Assembly (NCBI RefSeq): GCF_024584515.1 | Contig: NZ_CP102173.1 | Location: 558,001 to 622,000, forward strand | Direction of reading: 5' to 3' | Length of the DNA stretch: 64,000 bases | DNA from: Aeromicrobium wangtongii | GTDB lineage: Bacteria; Actinomycetota; Actinomycetes; Propionibacteriales; Nocardioidaceae | In this document: positions 1 to 8,857 of the stretch, in pieces | Position numbering within the stretch: the first letter of the stretch is position 1 | Layout: the number at the start of each line of letters is the position of its first letter | Position numbers and translations under genes: made by a program | The notes under the pieces: model-generated | Told to the model about the DNA's origin: nothing | Database searches by the model: none | The model's input: the letters and a program-made list of their open reading frames with translations, nothing else

Positions 1-1107
<1,107 letters not shown>

Positions 1108-1123
1108 TGATGGGACGAGGCTG

Positions 1124-1513
1124 ATGGCGGTCGACCGGGTCGCCATCACCCCGGAGGCTGCGGACCTGCTCCGCAGCCTCCGGGACTCGCACGCCGTGCC
1201 GCTGATGTTCCACCAGTCGGGTGGGTGCTGCGACGGCTCCGCCCCGATGTGCTTCACGCAGGGCACCTTCCTCACCGGCCACCAGGACGTCCATCTCGGG
1301 GACCTGGTGTACGGCGGGCCGGAGCCGGCACCCGTGTGGATCTCGCGCGAGCAGTTCGCCTACTGGTCGCACACGCACATCACGATCGACGTCGTGCCGG
1401 GGCGCGGTGCGGGATTCTCGATCGAGGGCCCGACGGGCAACCGGTTCATCATCCGGTCGCGGGTGTTCACCGAGGAGGAGATGTCCGAGCTGGCGACGTA
1501 CGCGGCTCCGTGA
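1124..1513 (+). CDS. DUF779 protein, partner of the aldehyde dehydrogenase
   Basis: A 129-residue soluble protein of unknown biochemical role. The conserved cysteine cluster QSGGCCDGSAPMCF near residue 31 is the mark of DUF779; its cysteines suggest metal binding or redox activity, but that is inference. The rest is a compact beta-rich domain with a WSHTHITIDVVPGRG segment. The ATG is preceded by a GAGG ribosome-binding site and lies 16 bases after the dehydrogenase stop, so the pair reads as one operon. It ends 23 bases before the converging Wzz-like gene. Confidence 0.85.
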   Translation: MAVDRVAITPEAADLLRSLRDSHAVPLMFHQSGGCCDGSAPMCFTQGTFLTGHQDVHLGDLVYGGPEPAPVWISREQFAYWSHTHITIDVVPGRGAGFSIEGPTGNRFIIRSRVFTEEEMSELATYAAP

Positions 1514-1536
1514 CAGCCCGGGGTGAGGGTCGCGCG

Positions 1537-2832
1537 TCAGCGGTGCAGCGTCACCAGCTCGGAGCGCTCCGGGAACAGCGCCGTCAGCGCGATGTCGACG
1601 CCCTTGGACTTCAGCAGGCCGGTCAGCCGGTTGAGGGCCTCGGCGTCGTCGGTCGTGGAGCGCGCCAGCACGACCGAGTCGGACCGGGTGGCCAGTGCGA
1701 CCTTGTTGGCGTCCGAGGACAGGCGGGTCGTGTCGATGATGACGATCTCGCCGGCCCACGAGACCCGCTTCTTCTCGGTCGGCCAGCCGCGGCTGATCTT
1801 GCCCTCGTTGATCGCGCCGGCGTCGACGAAGCGCGCTGACCGGCCTCGGCGGGAGAGGGCGTCGACGAGCTCCTGGCCCGGTGTCAGCGCCCGACCCGGG
1901 TCGTCCTCGGCGTCGACCATGATCAGGAACGGGTCCTCGATGCCCAGATCGGCGGGGATCTTGAGCATGAAGGCCGCGATGTCCCAGGTGTCGGCGCGGT
2001 TGATGTCCTTGGTGCCGTCCAGGACGATCTGCTCGCCGAGCGACTGCAGGCCGTCGGCGCCCCCGATCTCAGAGCTCTGCTGGTCCTTCTTCAGCAGGGC
2101 GAACGGGATTCCGGCCAGCAGTCCGAGGAGCAGCCCGGCCAGGCCCAGCGTCACGGCTCCCGGTGTCGAGGAATCGTTCGGCGGCTGGGCGCTGCCGACG
2201 ATCCGGCCGGGGGTCGGGTCGATGTTGCCGAGCTCCGCGAGCTTGTTGCCCAGGGCGTCGGCCTGGACACCGAACGCGCGCTGGCGCAGCACGCCGGCGT
2301 TCTCGGGCAGGTCGGCGCTGGCCTGGACGGCGGCGAGCTGTTCCTGCGCGGCCGTCCTCAGCCGTTCGACCTCGGCGGCGGCGTCGTCGCGCCGCGTCAG
2401 CAGATAGGCCTCGGCCACGGCATCGGCAGCCGCGGCCGCCTGACCGGCGGAGTCGCCGGTGAAGCGGATCGAGAGGATCAACGAGTCGTCGGGCGACTGG
2501 ACGTCGATGGCGTCGCTGATGTCCTTGGCCGAGATCGCGTACCGGGGCTTGAGCGCCTTCGCGGCCGCCTGGGCGACCTCCGCAGAGGTCACGATGCCGG
2601 CTTCGGTCGGCATGCTGATCGATCGGGCCGAGTCGATCGACGAGCCGACCGGATCGGCGGAGATCGGGTTGACCGAGACCGTCGAGGTCGCCTCGTACCG
2701 AGACGGCACCGCCAAGGACACCGCAGCTCCCAGCAGGAGGCCCACGCCGGCGGCGGCGGCGACGACGCGCCAGCGCCGGCGAAGGGTGTCTCGCATCTCG
2801 GTGAGCTGAACGGGCTGCGGAGCTGTGACCAT
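1537..2832 (-). CDS. Wzz-like polysaccharide chain-length protein with decayed tyrosine-kinase domain
   Basis: Inner-membrane polysaccharide co-polymerase of 431 residues. A first membrane helix (about residues 22-44) is followed by an extracellular Wzz-type region with coiled-coil character, then a second helix (about 225-247) ending in LLKKDQ. The cytoplasmic C-terminal part (about 280-431) aligns in layout with bacterial tyrosine kinases: EIVIIDTTRLSSD resembles the Walker B strand, and VVLARSTTDDAEALNRL resembles the next conserved stretch. Where the GxGKS/T Walker A loop should stand the sequence reads VDAEDDPGRALTPGQ, so ATP binding is unlikely. There is also no tyrosine-rich tail. The gene is divergent from the ECF sigma factor at 3225 and close to a sugar-transferase gene, pointing to exopolysaccharide synthesis. 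Other reading: a regulatory or scaffold subunit only. The ATG has an upstream AAGGA. Confidence 0.8.
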   Translation of the reverse strand: MVTAPQPVQLTEMRDTLRRRWRVVAAAAGVGLLLGAAVSLAVPSRYEATSTVSVNPISADPVGSSIDSARSISMPTEAGIVTSAEVAQAAAKALKPRYAISAKDISDAIDVQSPDDSLILSIRFTGDSAGQAAAAADAVAEAYLLTRRDDAAAEVERLRTAAQEQLAAVQASADLPENAGVLRQRAFGVQADALGNKLAELGNIDPTPGRIVGSAQPPNDSSTPGAVTLGLAGLLLGLLAGIPFALLKKDQQSSEIGGADGLQSLGEQIVLDGTKDINRADTWDIAAFMLKIPADLGIEDPFLIMVDAEDDPGRALTPGQELVDALSRRGRSARFVDAGAINEGKISRGWPTEKKRVSWAGEIVIIDTTRLSSDANKVALATRSDSVVLARSTTDDAEALNRLTGLLKSKGVDIALTALFPERSELVTLHR

Positions 2833-3224
2833 CGGGAGTGTCCTTGAGTCTGAACAAGATCCCGGGACCGGGTCCTGTACTGATGAGGAGGGGTCCGGCC
2901 GGTGGCTATGACGTCGCGGGCCCGAATTTCCGCGCTGAGGTGTAAATCACAGTTACCACCGTTGTCCGGGTCAGGGAGACATCCTGTGGCAAAAAAACAT
3001 TGCCGACCCGCTGGGATCCCGCCTGAGTCGTCGGTTCGGGCCACGTCCGAGGATGCTCGATGCCGACATTTATTTATTTTGGGGCCGCAGTTGCAGTGAA
3101 AATATGCCATTCTCCCATCTGGCGTCGCGTCCGATCACATGGCAGGCTGCGATGGCCGACACCATCGGCCGCACGTCAACCGGGCCCTACATCGCCCGGG
3201 CGAACACAAATCCAGGGGACTCTC
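2833..3224. other. 392-base divergent control region between the Wzz-like gene and the sigma-factor gene
   Basis: No protein gene is supported here. The stretch is much richer in A and T than its surroundings, with an A7 run near 2993 and TTTATTTATTTTGGGG at 3069-3084, as expected for promoters. A 22-base imperfect inverted repeat lies at 2939-2960. A hairpin GGCCGA / TCGGCC at 3154-3170 lies in the likely 5' leader of the sigma gene. Weak -35/-10 candidates exist on both strands, but no clear consensus pair can be chosen by eye. Confidence 0.6.
2939..2960. promoter_or_regulatory. candidate operator, inverted repeat GTAAATCACAGTTAC core
   Basis: The core at 2942-2956, with flanks GGTG and CACC, forms an imperfect palindrome in the divergent control region. 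A similar 15-base element, GTAACTCGTTGTTAC, lies at 6057-6071 before the acyl-CoA ligase gene. The two agree at 11 of 15 places. The binding protein is unknown. Confidence 0.35.
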
Positions 3225-4061
3225 ATGCACCACGTTGACGCTGTCAGCGTGTCCGATACCGAGCTGCAACTCGTTGATCTCGACGACGGGTCGCTCTTGG
3301 CCATGGCACGCACCGGCCACCAGGAGGCCTACGCCACCTTGTTCTCGCGGTACGGCTATGCCGCGCACCGCCTGGCCAGGCATCTGGGCCAGAAGGAGGA
3401 CTCCGACGATGTCGTGTCGGAGGCCTTCGCGCAGGTCCTGGACCTGCTGGGCCGGGGCAAGGGGCCGGACCGGGCCTTCCGCGCCTATCTGTTCACGACG
3501 GTGCGCAACGAGTGCGCCCGCCGCGCCAAGGCGCGCAAGCGTGTCACCCCGACCGACGACATGCAGCAGATCGACACGCCGGTGGCCTTCGGCGGGGGCC
3601 AGCTCGACGCCTTCGAACGCTCGGCGATCCGAGCGGCGTACGAGTCGTTGCCGGCACGTTGGCAGACCGTCCTGTGGCACCTGGACGTCGAGGGACGCAA
3701 GCCCCACGAGCTCGGTCCGATGCTCGAGCTGTCGCCCAACAGTGTCTCGGCCCTCGTGTACCGGGCCCGCGCCGGCCTGAGGCAGGCCTATCTGCAGCAG
3801 CACGTCAAGCAGGACCGGCCCGGCGACGAGCGCGCCTGCCAGGAGAACCGGGGCAAGCTGTCGGGCTTCGTGCGGGGCACGGCCTCGGCCCGCGAGCAGG
3901 AACGGGTCCACGCCCACCTCCAGTCCTGCGGCGACTGCATGGCGGTCTACCTCGACCTGCAGGAGGTCAACCGCGAGGTCGGCACGGTCGCCGCGCCGCT
4001 GGCCCTCGCCGTGGCAACGGGCGGACTGTCGGCTCTGCTTCGGCGGTGGAAGAACGCCTGA
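3225..4061 (+). CDS. ECF-type RNA polymerase sigma factor with C-terminal zinc-finger (ZAS-like) extension
   Basis: Promoter-recognition factor of 278 residues. Region 2 spans about residues 30-105 (SDDVVSEAFAQVLDLL, TTVRNECARRAKARKR) and region 4 about 135-190 (YESLPARWQTVLWHLDVEG, NSVSALVYRARAGLR). The remaining 80 residues are not usual for an ECF factor: they carry HLQSCGDC, the HxxxCxxC zinc motif of anti-sigma factors, then a mildly hydrophobic stretch before a basic end. Sigma and anti-sigma-like parts are therefore fused, as in some actinobacterial ECF groups. The ATG at 3225 is chosen because AGGGGAC sits 4 bases before it; a longer reading frame upstream has no ribosome-binding site. 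The neighbours are exopolysaccharide genes, its probable targets (inference). Confidence 0.85.
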   Translation: MHHVDAVSVSDTELQLVDLDDGSLLAMARTGHQEAYATLFSRYGYAAHRLARHLGQKEDSDDVVSEAFAQVLDLLGRGKGPDRAFRAYLFTTVRNECARRAKARKRVTPTDDMQQIDTPVAFGGGQLDAFERSAIRAAYESLPARWQTVLWHLDVEGRKPHELGPMLELSPNSVSALVYRARAGLRQAYLQQHVKQDRPGDERACQENRGKLSGFVRGTASAREQERVHAHLQSCGDCMAVYLDLQEVNREVGTVAAPLALAVATGGLSALLRRWKNA

Positions 4062-4117
4062 ACCGCCGTCACGATCCGGCGCTCCCTGGCTCTTCACTGA
4101 AGACACCGAGTGAAGGC

Positions 4118-4570
4118 ATGGACCCAGTGAATGATGCGCGCCACATGTACGACGTCGGATACTGCAGCGGCGCATTCGACATGTTCCACGTAGGCCAGCT
4201 CAACCTCCTGCGCCGTGCCCGCAACCGGTGCCGCCACCTGGTCGTCGGCGTCGCGAGCGATGAGTACCTCGAGAGCGTGAAGGGCCGCGCGCCGGTCGTG
4301 CCGTGTGACGAGCGGATCGACATCATCTCCGCGCTGGGCATCGTCGACGAGGTGGTCATCGACCGCTCGCAGGACAAGCTGGCGATCTGGCAGCAGCGTC
4401 CCTTCGACGTGATCTTCAAGGATGGTGACTGGCAGGGCACACCGAACGGCTACCACCTCGAACGGGTGATGGGCAGTGTCGGCGTGGACGTGGTCTACTT
4501 CCCGCACACGGACCGCCCCGCCAGCTCGATGCTGCGGTCCTACCTGCTCGAGGGCGGCGCCGTCGAATGA
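4118..4570 (+). CDS. cytidylyl/adenylyltransferase-fold protein with altered HxGH motif
   Basis: A 150-residue single-domain nucleotidyltransferase of the CTP_transf_2 type, related to glycerol-3-phosphate cytidylyltransferases that activate polyol phosphates for wall or capsule polymers. SGAFDMFHVGQLNLLRR near residue 18 is the nucleotide-binding region; the family has HxGH, here it is HVGQ, so the second catalytic histidine is glutamine. KDGDWQGT and the C-terminal RPASSMLRSYLL match the later conserved parts. The start is uncertain: ATG 4118, GTG 4127 and ATG 4145 are in frame, and none has a good ribosome-binding site. It lies between the sigma factor and the sugar transferase, so a part in surface-polymer synthesis is likely. 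Activity is in doubt because of the motif change. Confidence 0.75.
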   Translation: MDPVNDARHMYDVGYCSGAFDMFHVGQLNLLRRARNRCRHLVVGVASDEYLESVKGRAPVVPCDERIDIISALGIVDEVVIDRSQDKLAIWQQRPFDVIFKDGDWQGTPNGYHLERVMGSVGVDVVYFPHTDRPASSMLRSYLLEGGAVE

Positions 4571-4603
4571 CGGTGTCCGATCCGGCCGGCAAGGGGCTCT
4601 GAG

Positions 4604-6028
4604 GTGGTCGCGGTCGACATCAGCGCCCCCTTGCAGGGCATGGACGTCGATGCCCGTACCGAGGTGCCGCGGCTCCCGTGGCCGCGCCGCGCCGGGAGCG
4701 TCCTCGTGCGGCAGGGCGTCTCGGGCTATCTCGCTGCCCTCGCCGTCTCGTGGTACCTCGCGGCCCGGCAGTTCGAGCTGCCCCCGGGCTGGACGGCCGG
4801 TGTCCTGGTCGTCACCTCGTCCTGGCTGCTGTACAGCTTCGCCGCGCTGCCGGCCTTCGAGCGGGCGCGGTCGTTCAGGCCGCCGTCACGACTCGTCGGG
4901 CTGGTCGGCACCGTCACCGTGGTGCTGATGATCGCGGGGGCCGAGAACTCCACCACCGTGCGGAGGGCGACGGTCGCGACCCTCGCGGCGGCTGCCGTCC
5001 TCGCCCTGTCCTCGGCGCTGCACCGTGTGGTCCTGCGCCACACGCCGACGATCCTGGTGGGCCACATCGACTCGGTGGATCACCTGCAGCGCCGATGGGC
5101 GAGGCGCAAGGACGTCAACGTCGTCGCGACGTGCTCGTGGCGGGCGCCGCACGAGCTCGCGCCCGCCGGAGCGGTGTCCGACCACAGCTTCCCCGAGATC
5201 GTGCGGGATGTGCTGGCGGCTGTTGCCGAGCGTCACGCGACATCTGTCGTGATCGCCAGCAGCCGTGCCTTCTCCAATCCGGCGCTGCGGCACCTCGCGT
5301 GGGCGCTGCAACGGGCGGAGGTGGAGTGCCTTGTCGTCGCCGACATGAGCGATCACGTCGAGTACCTGAGCCCGCGGCGGGTCGGCGACCAGATCGCCCT
5401 GTCGCTCCGGCCGCCCAACGACCACCTCATGTCCCTACTGGCCAAGTCGGTGCTGGACCGGGTGATCGCGGGCATCGCCCTGATCGTGCTGTCACCGCTG
5501 CTGCTGCTCATCGCGGTGCTCATCCGCGCGGGCTCGCGTGGGCCCGCGATCTTCCGCCAGGAACGGACCGGCCGTGACGGCCGGCCGTTCACGATGTTCA
5601 AGTTCCGCACCATGGTCGTCGACGCCGAGGAGCGCCTCGCGGGGCTGCGCGCCGACAACGAGGGCGCCGGTCCGCTGTTCAAGCTGGCCGACGATCCCCG
5701 CATCACCGCCTTCGGACGGGTGCTGCGGCGCACCTCGCTGGACGAGCTGCCCCAGCTGGTCAACATCGTCAAGGGCGACATGTCGCTGGTCGGCCCCCGC
5801 CCCGCCCTGCCGGCCGAGACCTCCCAGTACAGCTCGTGGGTCTGGCGCCGCCTCCACGTCAAGCCGGGACTGACCGGCCTCTGGCAGGTCAGCGGGCGCT
5901 CGCGGCTGTCGTGGGAGGACTCGATCCGGATCGACCTGCAGTACGTCAACAACTGGAATCTCAGGCTCGACCTGGCGATCCTGGCCCGCACCGTCCGAGC
6001 GGTGCTCTCGCGGGACGGCGCGATGTGA
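4604..6028 (+). CDS. polyprenyl-phosphate sugar-1-phosphate transferase (exopolysaccharide initiation)
   Basis: Membrane enzyme of 474 residues that would move a sugar-1-phosphate from a nucleotide sugar to undecaprenyl phosphate, the first step of lipid-linked glycan synthesis. The N-terminal 150 residues hold four or five membrane helices, residues 150-275 form a nucleotide-fold middle domain, and the C-terminal 200 residues are the bacterial sugar transferase domain: KSVLDRVIAGIALIVLSPLL anchor, FRQERTGRDGRPFTMFKFRT, SLDELPQLVNIVKGDMSLVG, and VKPGLTGLWQVSGRS. Start GTG 4604 has AAGGGG upstream at 4591-4596. It follows the nucleotidyltransferase by 33 bases. The sugar carried is unknown. 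Confidence 0.9.
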   Translation: MVAVDISAPLQGMDVDARTEVPRLPWPRRAGSVLVRQGVSGYLAALAVSWYLAARQFELPPGWTAGVLVVTSSWLLYSFAALPAFERARSFRPPSRLVGLVGTVTVVLMIAGAENSTTVRRATVATLAAAAVLALSSALHRVVLRHTPTILVGHIDSVDHLQRRWARRKDVNVVATCSWRAPHELAPAGAVSDHSFPEIVRDVLAAVAERHATSVVIASSRAFSNPALRHLAWALQRAEVECLVVADMSDHVEYLSPRRVGDQIALSLRPPNDHLMSLLAKSVLDRVIAGIALIVLSPLLLLIAVLIRAGSRGPAIFRQERTGRDGRPFTMFKFRTMVVDAEERLAGLRADNEGAGPLFKLADDPRITAFGRVLRRTSLDELPQLVNIVKGDMSLVGPRPALPAETSQYSSWVWRRLHVKPGLTGLWQVSGRSRLSWEDSIRIDLQYVNNWNLRLDLAILARTVRAVLSRDGAM

Positions 6029-6056
6029 GGCGACGCCGTGACGGCAGGCAAAAGCG

Positions 6057-6074
6057 GTAACTCGTTGTTACACT
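6057..6074 (+). promoter_or_regulatory. leaderless promoter with inverted repeat before the acyl-CoA ligase
   Basis: GTAAC-N5-GTTAC at 6057-6071 is a perfect 5-base inverted repeat. It overlaps the -10 box TACACT (6069-6074), which lies 7 bases before the ATG at 6082. A bound repressor would cover the -10, so TetR-like control is possible. Confidence 0.5.
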
Positions 6075-6081
6075 CGCTGGC

Positions 6082-7683
6082 ATGACCGACCTCGGCTACA
6101 CGTTCAAGGTCCTCCAGCGGATCGGGTTGCTGCAACCGGTCATGCCCCACCGTCTCCTGGGAGCTGGCCTGGAGCTGGCCAAGTGGGGACCCGGGCTGCC
6201 CTCGGGTGTCGGCTCCGCGGCCAAGCGGTACCCGCAGCGCACGGCCATCATCGACGACGCCGGCGAGCTGACATGGGCGGAGCTGTCCGGGCAGGTCAAC
6301 CAGCTGACCCAGGCGTTGAAGGACCGTGGTGCGCGCCCCGGCGACTCGATCGCCGTGCTGGCCCGCAACCACCGGTTCCTGGTCATGGCGCTCGTCGCGA
6401 CGATGCAGCTGGGCGGGCGGGTGCTGCTGCTCAACACGATGGCCAGCCGGTCGCAGCTCGGCGAGCTCGTCCAGCGTGAGGACGCCACCGTCGTGATCCT
6501 GGACCAGGAGTTCCTGGAGGTCGCGCAGGACGTCGACCGGTCGCGGCTGGTGCTGGCCTGGGCCGATGACGATGCGCCGGACGACCTGCCGACCGTCGCG
6601 ACGATGATCGACGGTCAGCCCGCCCGAGCCCACCCCAAGCCCGATCGGCACGGTCAGATCATCATCTTCACGTCCGGGACCACGGGGTTGCCCAAGGGCG
6701 CCCGGCGCGAAGAGCCCAAGAACCTGCTGCCGCTGATCGCCTTCTTCGGGTCGATCCCGTACCGCGGTGGCTCGACGGTCGCGCTCGCGGCGCCGCTGTT
6801 CCACTCCTGGGGCCTGCTGAACTTCGCCTTCGGCCTGTCGACCGCGCCCACCTACGTCCTGCGCCGCACGTTCGACGCCGAGCAGGTGCTGCGCGACATC
6901 GAGTCGCACCGTGCCGAGGTCCTGGTCGTGGTCCCGCTCATGATGCAGCGCATGACCGACGTCGATCCTGCCGTCATCGAGCGGACCGACGTGTCATCGC
7001 TGCGCATCACCGCCACCAGCGGATCGGCGCTCGCCGGGGAGCTGGCCAATCGCTACATGGATCTGTTCACCGACTCGGTCTACAACTTCTACGGGGCGAC
7101 CGAGACCGGCTGGGTGACGATCGCCGGCCCCGAGGACCTGCGGGAGGCGCCCGGCACGGCCGGCACGCCACCGTTCCGGACGACGGTCAAGATCCTCGAC
7201 CCGGACGGGCGCGAGCTGCCCCAGGGTGAGACCGGCGTCATCCACGTCGGCAACGACATGCCGTTCGGCGGCTACACCGACGGCAACACCAAGTCGTTCG
7301 CCGACGGCCTGATGAGCACGGGCGATCTGGGGCACTTCGACGAGAACGGACGCCTGTTCGTGTCGGGCCGCGACGACGACATGATCATCTCCGGTGGCGA
7401 GAACGTCTTTCCCCGTGAGCTCGAGGACGCGCTGATCGAGCACCCCGATGTGTCCGACGTGGTCGTGACCGGCATCCCGGACGAACGCTTCGGCCAGGTG
7501 CTCGCGGCCTATGTCGTGCTGAACCCCGGTGCGACGCTCAGCGAGGACGAGGTCAAGGCCTACGCCAAGGGCAAGGTGGCCCGGTTCGCGGTGCCGGCCA
7601 GGACGGTGTTTCTCGACGAGCTGCCGCGCAATGCCACCGGCAAGGTCATGAAGCGCGAGCTCCCCGAGATCGAGCAGTCCTAG
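6082..7683 (+). CDS. long- or medium-chain acyl-CoA synthetase (FadD-like)
   Basis: Adenylate-forming enzyme of 533 residues that activates a carboxylic acid with ATP and CoA. The P-loop-like motif IIFTSGTTGLPKGARR is at about residues 193-208, YGATETGW near 340, the hinge STGDLGHFDENGRLFVSGR near 412-430, SGGENVFPRELED near 435, and the adenylation lysine in LPRNATGKVMKREL near the C-terminus. Length and motif order are normal for fatty-acyl-CoA ligases. There is no ribosome-binding site; the -10 box lies 7 bases upstream, so the mRNA probably starts at the ATG. The chain-length preference is not readable from sequence. Confidence 0.93.
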   Translation: MTDLGYTFKVLQRIGLLQPVMPHRLLGAGLELAKWGPGLPSGVGSAAKRYPQRTAIIDDAGELTWAELSGQVNQLTQALKDRGARPGDSIAVLARNHRFLVMALVATMQLGGRVLLLNTMASRSQLGELVQREDATVVILDQEFLEVAQDVDRSRLVLAWADDDAPDDLPTVATMIDGQPARAHPKPDRHGQIIIFTSGTTGLPKGARREEPKNLLPLIAFFGSIPYRGGSTVALAAPLFHSWGLLNFAFGLSTAPTYVLRRTFDAEQVLRDIESHRAEVLVVVPLMMQRMTDVDPAVIERTDVSSLRITATSGSALAGELANRYMDLFTDSVYNFYGATETGWVTIAGPEDLREAPGTAGTPPFRTTVKILDPDGRELPQGETGVIHVGNDMPFGGYTDGNTKSFADGLMSTGDLGHFDENGRLFVSGRDDDMIISGGENVFPRELEDALIEHPDVSDVVVTGIPDERFGQVLAAYVVLNPGATLSEDEVKAYAKGKVARFAVPARTVFLDELPRNATGKVMKRELPEIEQS

Positions 7684-7736
7684 AGCATCACGCAGCCTGA
7701 CGGGCGCGCTGGCGTCGCTGTGGCAGGCTTTGCGGC

Positions 7737-8771
7737 GTGGACATCGCCGACGCGTCGCACCCGACGACGGCCGACGACGTCCCGCGGCCCGTCGGCCGGA
7801 TCGACGCCTTCCAGCGCAAGCACCGCTTCATCGGCGTGCCACTGGCCATCGTCTACAAGTACTTCGACGACCAGGGCGCCTACCTGTCGGCGATCATCAC
7901 GTACTACGCCTTCATCGCGATCTTCCCGCTCCTGCTGCTCAGCACGTCGATCCTGGGATTCGTCCTGCAGGACAATCCGGGGCTGCGCAACCGACTGCTC
8001 GACTCGGCCCTCAGCCAGTTCCCGATCGTCGGCGACCAGCTCGGCCGGCCCGAGGGTCTGCAGGGAAGCGCCGGCGCGATCGTGGTCGGCGCACTGACCG
8101 CGACCTACGGCGCGATGGGGCTGGGGCAGGCCCTGCAGAACGCGGCCAACATCGCCTGGTCGGTGCCTCGCAACAGTCGCGCCAATCCCATCCTGCTGCG
8201 GCTGCGCAGCCTCGCCTTCCTCCTGGTCAGCGGCCTGGGGGTCATGGCGTTGGCGATCGTGACGTCGGTGCTGTCCAACCCCGGTGTGCTCGGGACCGAC
8301 CTCGGGCCGACGCTGGGATGGTTGGTCAGGCTGGCCAGCTTCTTGCTGACGGTGGTCATCTTCGCGTCGATCTTCCGCCTCGTCAGCCTGGGTCGCGCCC
8401 GCCTGCGGGCGGTGCTGCCGGGCGCCTTCGTGACGGGGGTGTTCTGGCAGGTCCTGCAGTTCGTCGGCAACACGTACGTGCGCGAGGTCATCGGCAAGGC
8501 CGACAACCAGGTCAACCAGACCTTCGCGCTGGTGCTGGGCCTGGTGGCGTTCATCTACATCGCGTCGATCATGGTCGTCATGGGCCTGGAGGTGAACGTC
8601 GTCCTGAGACGGCGCCTGTACCCGCGGGCCCTCCTGACCCCGTTCACCGACAACGTGATCCTCACCGAGGCCGATGAGCGGGCCTATGCGGCCTACGCCA
8701 AGTCGCAGCGGCACAAGGGGTTCGAGACGGTCGAGGTGACCTTCCAGAAGCGATCGGACGGGTCCGTCTGA
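7737..8771 (+). CDS. YihY/virulence factor BrkB family membrane protein
   Basis: Integral membrane protein of 344 residues with about six helices; the YihY/BrkB family has no settled function (once called RNase BN, now withdrawn). The N-terminal cytoplasmic part ends in the conserved GAYLSAIITYYAFIAIFPLL. A conserved central stretch, MGLGQALQNAANIAWSVPR, follows, and the last helix pair is followed by a 60-residue hydrophilic tail. The GTG start at 7737 has CAGGCT (7724-7729) 7 bases upstream and no ribosome-binding site. It stands alone between the acyl-CoA ligase and the cold-shock gene. Confidence 0.85.
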   Translation: MDIADASHPTTADDVPRPVGRIDAFQRKHRFIGVPLAIVYKYFDDQGAYLSAIITYYAFIAIFPLLLLSTSILGFVLQDNPGLRNRLLDSALSQFPIVGDQLGRPEGLQGSAGAIVVGALTATYGAMGLGQALQNAANIAWSVPRNSRANPILLRLRSLAFLLVSGLGVMALAIVTSVLSNPGVLGTDLGPTLGWLVRLASFLLTVVIFASIFRLVSLGRARLRAVLPGAFVTGVFWQVLQFVGNTYVREVIGKADNQVNQTFALVLGLVAFIYIASIMVVMGLEVNVVLRRRLYPRALLTPFTDNVILTEADERAYAAYAKSQRHKGFETVEVTFQKRSDGSV

Positions 8772-8803
8772 CGATCGGGGCGCACATGGTGGGCCCGGAC
8801 CAC

Positions 8804-8832
8804 TACGCTGGTGAGGACGACATCTGTCGTCC
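8804..8832 (+). promoter_or_regulatory. cold-shock gene promoter and 5'-end hairpin
   Basis: The -10 box TACGCT (8804-8809) predicts a start of transcription at about 8816. GGACGAC-ATCT-GTCGTCC (8815-8832) is a perfect 7-bp stem that would form at the very 5' end of the mRNA, ahead of the GAAGG ribosome-binding site at 8846-8850. Such a stem could protect the message or sense temperature. Confidence 0.5.
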
Positions 8833-8857
8833 CGGACAGCGATGCGAAGGTGACACC

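Noticed and set aside
2069-2857. Second frame over the Wzz gene and other Arg/Pro-rich frames through the window
   Set aside because: Typical shadow frames of GC-rich codons, with no domain match and no start signals.
3060-3224. N-terminal extension of the sigma factor
   Set aside because: No ribosome-binding site and no family match; AGGGGAC before ATG 3225 decides the start.
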